Shown: piece by piece, positions 1 through 9,700 of the stretch | How the letters are laid out: each line of letters starts with the position of its first letter | How positions within the stretch are numbered: the first letter of the stretch is position 1 | Assembly (NCBI GenBank): GCA_949710005.1 | Contig: OX453275.1 | Location: 32,026,218 to 32,090,217, forward strand | Length of the DNA stretch: 64,000 bases | Origin: Ricordea florida | Taxonomy: Eukaryota; Cnidaria; Anthozoa; Corallimorpharia; Ricordeidae | Direction: 5' to 3' | The notes under the pieces: model-generated | Database searches by the model: none | Told to the model about the DNA's origin: nothing | Seen by the model: the letters and a program-made list of their open reading frames with translations, nothing else | Program-made: the position numbers and the translations under genes

Positions 1-360
1 GGCTGTTGTATTCGTATAAATAATCAAAATGCAGTAGTAATTTCCTATACGATTTGAGCGTCGTTGATGTGTCAGAGCACAGGCGACATCAGACTATATC
101 TATGAATTTGTAATTCATGTCCAAGTGGTTATATGACACTGCACAAAATGTGTTCTAAATGCTTTCTTTCCGAACGAACTAAATATAACGGTAGTCAGAG
201 CTCTTTGTTGCGGAAAATACCGCGACCAAATTTAAGTTGGCCTTTTAACACGACATGTCTTCCAAACTCGGTGACAAATGTTTTGCACTCTTTATCAAGA
301 AGCTTCTGTTTTCATGAATTAATAAGTTAATTGAAGACTATGGACCACCTATTTAAACTA
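1..360. other. no feature seen
   Basis: No convincing coding region, RNA gene or repeat is visible here. Short open frames on the plus strand show no recognisable composition. The region lies just outside the 3' end of the decayed Polinton gene that ends near 364. Confidence 0.5.
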
Positions 361-363
361 GGT

Positions 364-707
364 TTAGACGGAGCATAACAAAATCGCTTTGTAAATTGAA
401 ATGTTGTTCGGGGATATGATACTGAGGGTAACATATGGTCTGTAATAGTCAGGGCTTGTTTGGCTACATAGTTTTAATGCTCTATCGGTATTTGATATGT
501 TTTGTCTAGCACCATATTCAATATCCTGTTGCTTAGAGTAACAATTCATTAACTGATTTCTGTCGTTCCTGATATTCGATATAATTATGTCGTTATTTTT
601 CCATAGCTTTATCATGCCGAACTCTTTCCTGATCTGTATTACTGTGAGATAAATGTTTTGCAAGATAAGAGTCTCCAACGAAAGCAGTTGCATTCAAAAT
701 AACACCA
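364..707 (-). pseudogene. C-terminal part of the Polinton 130-aa membrane-protein pseudogene
   Basis: Minus-strand reading gives matches to the 130-aa protein at 27813-28205. There is an NATAF.G..LAK block near the 707 end, and further on, after a frame change, an NISNTD.A.KL block and a DYYRP block. The matching N-terminus lies at 2944-2974, on the far side of the hAT insertion. The frame is broken at least once between the two blocks. The product is not identifiable beyond being a conserved element protein with hydrophobic ends. Confidence 0.75.
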
Positions 708-815
708 CAGTGGCGGATCCAGGGGGAGGGTCCGGGGGATCCGGACCCCCCCCCCTATCAGACCTGACGCTTGTTTGAGACTAAAATTCTTACATCGACT
801 GGACCGTATATCACT

Positions 816-1172
816 TTTTAACTGGCTGATGTTTTACATGGACTTAAATATTTAAATCTGAGTGGCCATGTAATATCTAATCTGACCTTCTTGCAAGGCA
901 CGCGCCAGTTCGAGTATTTGATCCTAAATGATTGCATTGCATTGAAGGACATATCCCCGGTTTCTTTTTGTAAACATTTAACCTTCCTTTCGCTAAACAG
1001 GGTAGTTATTCACGAAAGTGAGCTCTTGCAGTCTGTACTGCCGCTGTCAAATCTGTTTTTCCTCGGTGTAAAGGAAAACGAGCTATCTTTAGATTCACTT
1101 AAAGAAATCTGCAAAACACTTTGCAAACTTTCTTTTCTCAACTTAGACCTTAATGCAATAAATCGATCATAA
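816..1172 (+). pseudogene. leucine-rich-repeat fragment captured inside the hAT element
   Basis: An open frame follows a TAA near 816 and continues to the stop at 1172. It reads as leucine-rich repeats (LKYLNLSG, FEYLILNDC, LTFLSLN, LFFLGVKENELSLDSLKEI, LSFLNLDLN), each with the LxxLxLxxN/C pattern. It is not transposase sequence and lies between the left terminal repeat and the transposase. It probably derives from a host LRR gene exon, perhaps of NLR or F-box type. It has no start codon in good context, so expression as such is unlikely. Confidence 0.55.
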
Positions 1173-1273
1173 TTTTTATCCTTAGCAAGCGAATTTGATA
1201 TCACTGTCAACAATGCTTAATAACGGGTGCAGTACGTTGACTCAGTTCAGTTTTCTCAATCATTGGTGATGAG

Positions 1274-2784
1274 GTGACAGATAAATACGCAAATCAAGAA
1301 ATATTAAGTGTTTGCCTTAGGTTTTTAGATCTAAACAACGACGTTTCCCCTCAAATCCAAAAAGTATTTTTCGACTTTGTCAACCTTGACAAAACAACTG
1401 GTGAGAGCATAGCAAACGCTATTTTGTCAAGTTTGGCCGAGAACAACATCGATGTGAAGTTTGCAAGAGGACAGGCATACGATGGTGCCGTGCCATCCTC
1501 AGAAGCATGTGGTGTGCAAGGAAGAATAAGGAGAATAGCACCGATGGCACTGTACACTCATTGCAACAGTCACGTTTTGAATCTCACTGTTGGACCCGCG
1601 TGCAGGTTAACTTCAGTCAGAAACATGATTGAAACCTTAAATGAAACTTTCCTTTTCTTTCATTTTTCACCTAAAAGACAGGGATTTCTAGAACAAGTTT
1701 TAGAGAAGTGTGGTTCTACTTACAGGAAGGAGAAGTTAAAAGGCTTATGCAAGACCCAATGGGTGGAAAGGCATGAATGTTACGAGACTTTCTACGAACT
1801 TTACGAATACGCTTGCATTAGCTTGGAAACGATAGTTGCTCAAGAGTCGCATCCTCATGTATATTCCTCGTTATCGTTCACGTGGGACAGGGAGACTAAA
1901 ACCAAGGCACAAGGTCTTCTGGCAAATTTGAAGACATTCGGATTCATCTTCACTTTTTTGATCACAAAGAATAGCCTAGGAACACTCAAACCAATTGCAG
2001 CCAAGCTTCAGAAGAAAGACCAAGATGTCTTTCAAGCGTGTTCTATGATTGACGACACCATTAAAGCAGTTGCCAGGGTGAGGTCAAACATGAGAAGAGG
2101 AATGTCATGAATGGTTTGAAGACGCTTCTCGACTGGCTGACAAGATTGAGGCTACAGTCTCAGTGCCAAGAATCACTGGGAGGCAGGAACATAGGAACAA
2201 TGCACCTAGCGTAAACCCGGAATCACATTATCGCGTTCACTTTGCCATGCCTTTTATAGATCATTTATTAGAAGAAGTGAGTTCAAGATTCAGCGAAGAC
2301 AATAGGGCTGGAGCCGAAATTTTTGCCTTGGTTCCATCTGCCATGGTGAAGCATGACAGTCTTCGTAATTTAGCAGAAAAGCTGCAATTTTGGCAACAGG
2401 ACTTACCAACACCGTCCTCTCTTCTTTCTGAGTTAAAGGAATGGCAATACTTCTGGAAACAGTACACGCCCACTATACAGCTACCAGGAAATCTTATCGA
2501 GTGTGTAAAATATGCTGACGAGGATATGTATCCTAACATACGAGTTTTGCTTATAATTGGTTGTACCCTTCCTGTTAGTTCTGCCGAAGCTGAGAGTTCA
2601 TTCTCTGGCTTGCGACGAATCCGGCAAGCCATATCTCAGAAACGGGATGTCTGATGAGCGGTTGTCAGGACTTGCACTCATGCACTTACATCATGACCTT
2701 GACATTGATGTTGACGAAATCTCTACAATCTTTGTAACCAAGCACAAGAGGAGGATGTTTCAAGGGTGTATCCTGTACGAGTAG
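1274..2784 (+). pseudogene. hAT transposase, 5' truncated and frameshifted
   Basis: The first frame (to 2110) carries the RNase-H-like core of hAT transposases: a TDKYANQ block near its start, RGQAYDGA around residue 65 and a THCNSHVLNL block around residue 95. A second frame (2163-2654) ends with the C-terminal hATC dimerisation region (PVSSAEAESSFSGLRRI). A third frame (about 2640-2784) completes it. At least two frame changes (near 2110 and near 2635) and the lack of an N-terminal half and start codon show that it is inactive. The first in-frame codon at 1274 is GTG, not ATG. Confidence 0.8.
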
Positions 2785-2943
2785 AACTCAAGTACACGGT
2801 AAGAGGCCAAGGAATTAAAACGTGCAACCACGATTGGCGGTAGGGGGTGTGGGGGAGAAGTAATTTGCCACAAAAAAAAATCAACAGTCTTTTCTGAACC
2901 AAAGTTTGGACCCCCCAGTCAAAAATTCCTGGATCCGCCCCTG

Positions 2944-2974
2944 CACCACCAATCATTAACGCTATTGAAGCCAT
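2944..2974 (-). pseudogene. N-terminus of the split Polinton 130-aa protein
   Basis: On the minus strand this encodes MASIALMIGG, matching the MASIAMMIGG start of the 130-aa protein at 27813-28205. The gene then runs straight into the hAT terminal repeat. It continues beyond the transposon at 707 and leftwards. Confidence 0.8.
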
Positions 2975-3004
2975 CTATGTGTTAGTTAGCTAGTTGTTTT
3001 TAAC

Positions 3005-3208
3005 TTAGTTTGGTAGAATCTTTTGTGTTAAACTTCCAGACAACATAACAACCCATTTCGCGTAGTTTATGGCAATACTAGATGAAGGGTCATTGATGAA
3101 CGATTCCTTCATAGGTTTTTTCGCAATATAACCAACCGCAGCAGATAATCCAACCCAAATGGAGGCATCAGTTACTTTTTTCACTAGTTTATTTTGTCCA
3201 CTTGACAT
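3005..3208 (-). pseudogene. homologue of the Polinton 72-aa membrane protein
   Basis: A 67-codon open frame with an ATG at 3208 matches the 72-aa protein at 28212-28430 along its whole length: NKLVK.VTD near the start, GYIAKK.MKESF.NDPSSS in the middle and QKILP at the end. A few residues near the C-terminus are missing. The frame is still open, but its neighbours are broken, so I treat it as a relic. One hydrophobic segment can be seen around residues 14-30. Confidence 0.7.
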
Positions 3209-3252
3209 ATCATAACTATATCGAGCCTGGAATCTTTGAATAAGTTAAGCTA

Positions 3253-3654
3253 CAACATACCAACTTTACGTCTTTCAGGCTGGGGAGACCCACTTTGTTT
3301 AGGAGATCTACATGGTTGGAGTTCTCGATATCTATCAGGTTCTCGTGTTATCTTTTTGTAGTATTTCATAAACAAATCCAAAGCAGTAAGCCCTACAGCA
3401 ACTATAGACAATGCAGTTGAAAAAGATAGCTCTCGAATCCAACGCTTAGATGATGGTCCAGACGATTCTTCAGGCCCGGGCTTAAGTCAGATTCTGCCTC
3501 ACGTTGAGTTTCCCTAGCGAGCGCCTCTTTCGCCCTCCGATTATACTCCGCAAGCCGTTTTCTAGCTGCAACGTACCTTCTTGGGGTCTTTTTCCTTAGG
3601 TACGCTAGCTACTGGGCTTGGGGTTTTAGTTATCTGTTCGGTTAGGTCTGACAT
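3253..3654 (-). pseudogene. homologue of the Polinton 133-aa coiled-coil/membrane protein
   Basis: From an ATG at 3654 the minus strand reads MSDLTEQITK, then KEKDPKKV, matching the 133-aa protein at 28477-28878. After a frame change, the NAKRLAEYNR-like stretch and the hydrophobic TTVLSIVGLGFTA-type segment of that protein can be followed. Frameshifts near 3570 and 3480 break it. Confidence 0.65.
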
Positions 3655-3734
3655 GTTGATGTACGTGCTGGTAGTGCTAGCAGGTTGCTCAAGTGTATTG
3701 GTAGTTTCTTGAATTTTGTTGGTATTCTTTTAAG

Positions 3735-4175
3735 ATTCTCCTAATTGTATCTGTTTAGCAACCTGGAATAGACCGCTAGCAAGTGCTACGAATGTACCAT
3801 CACGCAATTTTAGTAAACCTGCCGCAAAGTTGGACAGTTCACGCTTTACTAATTCATCTCCCTGTAGATCTTGGCATTACGCTTCTATAGGTAGCAAATA
3901 TGAAATAGGTTTGGATACTGCTCCAAGTGCTGAGTCTATACTAATAATCCACCAGATACTTGTCTGCCTGATACAACTTGGTATCGGTTGTAATATGTTT
4001 TGATCTCACCTTTATTCATATCGACACCGATATATTCCTTTGTAGCTCCTAAACTGGCAAGGATTGCTTATCTCTCTCTTTGCTCATCAATATCATCATT
4101 CTGGATTTCTTTGGGTTAAGAGATCTCTCGAGGTACATCGCGTTTTGGTTCCATATATTCTTCGATAACTGACAT
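3735..4175 (-). pseudogene. homologue of the Polinton 176-aa protein
   Basis: The start at 4175 reads MSVIEEYMEP. Downstream pieces in shifting frames match the 176-aa protein at 28916-29446, including the EYIGVDM block near 4030 and the SGLFQVAK block near 3765. As in the intact element, it directly follows the ATPase. Several frameshifts and stops are present. Confidence 0.65.
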
Positions 4176-4182
4176 CTAAGTT

Positions 4183-5126
4183 ACTAGACAACTTTGAAAT
4201 TAAAATCTCAAACAACAACAGAGCCTAGAATATTTTTCGGGTTTAAGCATTTCTATTAATTGTTACGGCATTAAGCATCCAAATCTCCAGCAAAATCATC
4301 AAAGAGCATTTTAGTACCAATCTGGGATGGATTATGAAATGTGACTAGACATGCAACGTTAGCTCGGAATGGTTTAGCTATAGAGGTTAATTGCTGAGTT
4401 TATATAGTGTTATCACCAGATGCTAGTAACAGTCTAGCGATTAATGATTTATTAACTGATTGCCAAACTTTGTTCTCTGGTACTCGTGTTCGTCCTTCGC
4501 ATGCGAAGATGACCACTAGACTTCACAGTGATTTGTGGGTGCGGAGATGGCTGATGAGGCCAATCCTTGCAAGGAATGTCCTGTAGCAGTGAGGGCAAGT
4601 TAGGGTTGAGGGCTGGCTGGGTGGGAGGGAGGAGCTGTCCTTGGCCTTTCGGAGCTGTCGTTTCCGCTCCGCTTCACGGATGCGTCGCCTTTCAAAATCT
4701 GCAACGCCATGCCTGACTGCAGAGCGCCAGCTGGTACGACACTGGGCATCGGCCTCCCAGGTCTCTGGGTCCAGACCACAGCTCTTCAGACTGGCCTTCA
4801 GGGTGTCCTTGTATCGCTTCCTCTGGCCGCCGCGTGATCGCTTGCCATGTTGTAGTTCGCCATATAAAAGCCTCTTTGGTAGGCGTTTGTCTGTCATGCG
4901 GCAGACATGACCAGCCCATCTCAGCTGGGAGCGCTTGAGAATGGCGTAGATGCTCTCCATCTCAGCCCTGTGGAGGACCTCGGTGTCCGGGATCTTGTCC
5001 TGCCATCTGATGAATAATTTTAGATGACTGTGCTGTTTCCCGAGAATTAAAGCAACGTTCCGACAAGTTCATTCATCTAGCTTTTTCTGGAAGATAAGAA
5101 TGTCTATGTGTATGGGCACTTACAGC
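4183..5126 (-). pseudogene. packaging ATPase pseudogene with internal inversion and LINE insertion
   Basis: From 4183 to about 4400 the minus strand matches the C-terminal third of the ATPase at 29452-30078. From about 4400 the homology flips: 4430-4500 and 5012-5126 match the same gene on the plus strand, including the Walker B region near 5014-5035 (ILDDCAVS) and the SDKFIHLAFSGR block. A segment with breakpoints near 4400 and 5126 has therefore been inverted, and a LINE fragment sits inside it. The Walker A end of the gene is missing. Confidence 0.75.
4500..5012 (-). mobile_element. 5'-truncated non-LTR retrotransposon (LINE) fragment
   Basis: The minus strand encodes the C-terminal end of a LINE reverse-transcriptase polyprotein. 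It has an open reading running in from the upstream side, RWAGHVCRM near residue 14 of the first ATG, LPKRLLYGELQ.GKR..GGQ..RYKDTLK, and a final zinc-finger-like CPHCYRTFLARIGLISHLRTH. This tail is typical of LINE ORF2 proteins. It lies inside the inverted ATPase relic, whose sequence resumes on both sides. The catalytic reverse-transcriptase domain is absent. Confidence 0.75.
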
Positions 5127-5129
5127 TGA

Positions 5130-5760
5130 TTTTTGGTTTCATGTTTTCACTGATCTTCATCATAGTAACATTTGCTTGTCAATGCTGTCATTCTTTTCCC
5201 ACAGAATTCAAGTTTGAAAAGCTTTGGTGTTCTGTCATGATACTTCGAGGTTGATAAGAACAAGCTCTTACCTAGTCCAAAATATTCACCTTTTAGTTCC
5301 GGTCTAATAACATTGTCAATATCTTTGCTTGAGAGAGCCATGTACATTGAAGCCGTGTCCATCTGAATGAGATCGAAGTCTCTTCTATCAATGTATTTAT
5401 CTAGGAAGTCGTAGTAAAACTCCAATATTCTCAACTTTGCTAGTTGATACACTGCAATTCCACACTTATAAGGTCGATTTATTCCAACTAGTCTCTTTCG
5501 TTCTTTCATTTCGTAGGTCTCGTTGATTACATCTAAATCTGCAAAAAACGGACTTCTAAAGGCTTTGTCAACCTTATGTTAACTGTTTGTATATGTTGTA
5601 TTGACGTGTTTCAATATCTTCAAACATCTTTCCATAAAAACTGTCACCTTTCAACTTGAAGGTGTCGCCTAGTTGTTTCAAGTCTGGGTTACTGTCTCCA
5701 TCGCGTCGTGCATCGCCATTTCATTTAGTTTAGTTTAATTTTAGTTTTCCCGCCAGTACA
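5130..5760 (-). pseudogene. DNA polymerase B C-terminal fragment of a second Polinton/adintovirus lineage
   Basis: The cleanest part is 5147-5509, which reads CGIAVYQLAKLRILEFYYDFLDKY, then a QMDTASMYMALS block in the position of polymerase motif C (DTDS, here changed to DTAS), then a TPKLFKLE and ALTSKCYY ending. The upstream portion (5510-5760) carries the SFYGK of motif B in broken frames. This is family B, protein-primed type, but unlike the polymerase of the intact element, whose motif C region and tail read differently. Frameshifts and the DTAS change mark it as dead. Confidence 0.75.
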
Positions 5761-6293
5761 TATATTTTCATTTACGTGTCTTTGATAATTCGAGTGTTTG
5801 GTGAATCTTTGTTGACAACCAGCACATTTCCAATGTTGGGTTAACAGTTCAATATCTTTGATATAAAAAACAGTGACCGTTCTATAGACCAATATCTACG
5901 CATGGCTGGCTAGCTTTGATTTATTTTTTCCAAACACTAACTTCCAAACAGCTTTTTTTATCTTCAGAAGGTTCAAACAGTCGGATGTTAATCTTAAACT
6001 GTTAAGCGATATTTTCGAAATCAACCAATTTGGTTGCTCTAACTTCTCCACTTTTAAGCTTTTGGTTTATTATATGAATCTGTAGTCAATTTTAGGGCGT
6101 CTCAGGTGGTGTCTTTTTCAGGTCTTTTCAAACCTTTTCTAATTCTTTGGCTTTATAGCTAAACAACACCAGACAGACATTTGATTTGATTGATTTAATG
6201 TAATATGATTTCATTACATTTCATTTCATTTGTGCTTTACAGTGTCCCCAATTAGTGCGTCAGTGCTAAATACAGTTGACACTCAAACAAAGT

Positions 6294-6330
<37 letters not shown>

Positions 6331-6765
6331 ACAGATTATCATTAATCTGATCGATCGCGTATATAGATCCCTCTTTCACTGACTATCCGGGTAAGGGGCC
6401 ACACCCCATGAAGGGTTCATTTGAAATAATAAGTTTGGTTTGTACCTCAGTAAACATAACTCGACCGTCATCTCTCTAAGTAATTGTTTATTCAAATTTT
6501 TATAGAATACTGTTCAGCTGGAATTTCCAGGTTTAGGTGAAATAATGCTTTTCCGGGATTATGATTAAAAATTGATTAGGTTTTATCCCGGAAAAAAATT
6601 CGCCTTGTAATGCCTCCCCCTTGGTTTTATCCAGGAAAAAATTCGGCTCAGAATGAAAATTGATTAGGTTTTATCCAAGAAAAAATTTCGCCGTCCAATT
6701 CCCTCCTCTCAAGCCAATGGTCTTGACAGCATAGTGAATACGTTCCTTCATTGAATCAGGTAAAC
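5761..6765. other. gene-free stretch upstream of the Roco gene
   Basis: This AT-rich stretch has no coding signal. It contains an (ATT)n microsatellite at about 6297-6328 and an imperfect repeat at about 6555-6690, in which TTGATTAGGTTTTATCC followed by a poly-A run and TTCG appears two to three times. The Roco promoter and 5' UTR should lie here; CAGGTAAAC just before the start codon could also be a 5'-UTR splice donor. Confidence 0.5.
6297..6328. repeat. (ATT)n microsatellite
   Basis: About ten tandem ATT trinucleotides upstream of the Roco gene. Confidence 0.9.
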
Positions 6766-9700
6766 ATGGAGGACACTTTCAGCACAGAAGAGCTCGAAAA
6801 GTTGGTTTTCACCACTTCAAATGGACTCAAGGGACTAAACTTGGATGGCAAACATCTGACTCACGTTCCAGAGGGTGTTACGAGAATGATGGACTTGAAA
6901 GTCTTAGTTTTGTCAAATAATAGCCTTGAAGAATTGCCTGACAATTTTTCAAATCTGTCCCAGTTAAAGGTACTTCACTTAGAAAAGAATAGGTTGCGAA
7001 AGTTCCCAGATGTTATTGGTGATCTCAAGAATCTCGTCAAGCTAAACGTTTCACACAACCAACTGACGACAGTTGGAGAGGTAATTAAAGGTTTAGAACA
7101 ACTTAAAGAATTTAACCTTGCTGAAAATGAACTGGGACCTGAACCACCAGATGTTATTTGTCATTTGAAGAAGCTGATTAAGCTGGACTTATCAGGCAAC
7201 AAACTTTTAAGGATACCTGACGGTATAGCAGGGTTACAACAATTAAAAGAACTTCATTTGGGACATAATGATATTAAAGAGTTACCTGACATTATTGGCG
7301 AGTTTAAAGAACTCACCATATTAAACCTCAGCTGCAACATGTTGTCGAGGATTCCTAAAAGGTTTGCAGATCTACAAGAACTTCAGAAATTGGATCTGCG
7401 CGGAACTGGTCTGTGTAAAATACCTAGCGTTGTTTGCCAGTTAAAGAAGCTGCTTATACTGGACTTTTCAGGCAACAACTTATCTTCCATATCTGACGGT
7501 ATTGGAAATCTGGAACAGCTTCAAGAACTTTCCCTGAAAGCAAATGAGCTACACGATCTACCAAAAGTCATTTGTCAGTTGACGAAATTGAAGACTCTTG
7601 ATGTATCACATAACCAGTTGTCCAGTATACCTGACAACATTGCGGCCCTGAATCAGCTGGAGCGTCTCGACTTGAGTGTCAACAGGCTTAAAGAAATACC
7701 AGAAACCATTTTGCAGTTGAAGAAATTGAACATGCTTGATGTATCATTTAACCAATTGACCAGTATACCTGACAACATTGCTGCCTTGACTCAGCTGCAG
7801 GGTCTCTACTTGAGGTTGAACAGGCTTAAAGAAATACCAGAAGCCATTTGTCAGTTGAAGAAATTAAACGCGCTTGATGTATCAGATAACCAATTGACCA
7901 GTATACCTGACAACATTGCTGCTCTGAATGAACTGCAGGTTTTCCAGTTGAGGGCGACCGGGCTTAAAGAAATACCAGAAGCCATTTGTCAGTTGAAGAA
8001 ATTGAACACGCTTGATGTATCAGGTAACCAATTGACCAGTATACCTGACAACATTGCTGCCTTGACTCAGCTGCAGCGTCTCGATTTGAGGTCGAACAGG
8101 CTTAAAGAAATACCAGAAGCCATTTGTCAGTTGAAGAAATTAAACACGCTTGATGTATCAGATAACCAATTGACCAGTATACCTGACAACATTGCTGCTC
8201 TGAATGAACTGCAGGTTTTCCAGTTGAGGGCGACCGGGCTTAAAGAAATACCAGAAGCCATTTGTCAGTTGAAGAAATTGAACACGCTTGATGTATCAGG
8301 TAACCAATTGACCAGTATACCTGACAACATTGCTGCCTTGACTCAGCTGCAGCGTCTCGATTTGAGGTCGAACAGGCTTAAAGAAATACCAGAAGCCATT
8401 TGTCAGTTGAAGAAATTAAACACGCTTGATGTATCAGATAACCAATTGACCAGTATACCTGACAACATTGCTGCTCTGAATGAACTGCAGGTTTTCCAGT
8501 TAAGGGCGACCGGGCTTAAAGAAATACCAGAAGCCATTTGTCAGTTGAAGAAATTGAACACGCTTGATGTATCAGGTAACCAATTGACCAGTATACCTGA
8601 CAACATTGCTGCCTTGACTCAGCTGCAGCGTCTCGATTTGAGGTCGAACAGGCTTAAAGAAATACCAGAAGCCATTTGTCAGTTGACGAAATTGAACATG
8701 CTTGATGTATCATTTAACCAATTGACCAGTATACCTGACAACATTGCTGCCTTGACTCAGCTGCAGAGTCTCAAATTGAGCTGGAACAGGCTTAAAGAAA
8801 TACCAGAAGCCATTTGTCAGTTGAAGAAATTAAACACGCTTGATGTATCAGGTAACCAATTGACCAGTATACCTGACAACATTGCTGCTCTGAATGAACT
8901 GCAGGTTTTCCAGTTGGTGGCGACCGGGCTTAAAGAAATACCAGAAGCCATTTGTCAGTTGAAGAAATTAAAAACGCTTAATGTATCAGGTAACCAATTG
9001 ACCAGTATACCTGACAACATTGCTGCCTTGACTCAGCTGCAGGGTCTCGATTTGAGGTCGAACAGGCTTAAAGAAATACCAGAAGCCATTTGTCAGTTGA
9101 AGAAATTAAACACGCTTGATGTATCAGATAACAAATTGACCAGTATACCTGACAACATTGCTGCCTTGACTCAGCTGCAGAGTCTCTACTTGAGGTTGAA
9201 CAGGCTTAAAGAAATACCAGAAGCCATTTGTCAGTTGAAGAAATTAAACACGCTTGATGTATCAGGTAACCAATTGACCAGTATACCTGACAACATTGCT
9301 GCCTTGACTCAGCTGCAGAGTCTCAAATTGAGCTGCAACAGGCTTAAAGAAATACCAGAAGCCATTTGTCAGTTGAAGAAATTAAACACGCTTGATGTAT
9401 CAGGTAACCAATTGACCAGTATACCTGACAACATTGCTGCTCTGAATGAACTGCAGGTTTTCCAGTTGGTGGCGACCGGGCTTAAAGAAATACCAGAAGC
9501 CATTTGTCAGTTGAAGAAATTAAACACGCTTGATGTATCAGGTAACCAATTGACCAGTATACCTGACAACATTGCTGCCTTGACTCAGCTGCAGGGTCTC
9601 GATTTGAGGTCGAACAGGCTTAAAGAAATACCAGAAGCCATTTGTCAGTTGAAGAAATTAAACACGCTTGATGTATCAGATAACAAATTGACCAGTATAC

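Larger units (their letters stand above)
708..2943 (+). mobile_element. hAT-superfamily DNA transposon with damaged transposase
   Basis: The element begins CAGTGGCGGATCCAGG and ends CCTGGATCCGCCCCTG, which are imperfect terminal inverted repeats of the hAT type. It is flanked by CACCA on both sides (703-707 and 2944-2948), a 5-bp duplication. Removing the element and one CACCA leaves the interrupted viral frame continuous, which fixes the boundaries well. Inside are a captured leucine-rich-repeat fragment (about 816-1172) and a frameshifted transposase (1274-2784). Canonical hAT elements duplicate 8 bp; the shorter duplication may reflect a hAT subgroup, which I infer rather than know. Confidence 0.85.
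360..5760 (-). mobile_element. decayed Polinton-like element (composite with hAT and LINE insertions)
   Basis: Read on the minus strand, this stretch holds broken homologues of five consecutive genes of the intact element at 21123-37155, in the same order and orientation: the 130-aa, 72-aa, 133-aa and 176-aa proteins and the packaging ATPase. After them comes a damaged DNA polymerase B C-terminus of a different lineage. A hAT transposon (708-2943) splits the first gene. A segment of about 0.7 kb (about 4400-5126) is inverted and contains a LINE fragment. Frameshifts and stops are frequent, so this is an old copy. I saw no terminal inverted repeats, so the limits are approximate. Confidence 0.8.

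Noticed and set aside
133-330. 65-codon frame near the left edge
   Set aside because: Short, no recognisable features, no conserved neighbours; likely chance.
6751-6765. Start of the Roco gene at 6751
   Set aside because: The codon there is TTG. The first ATG, in good context (AACATGG), is at 6766.
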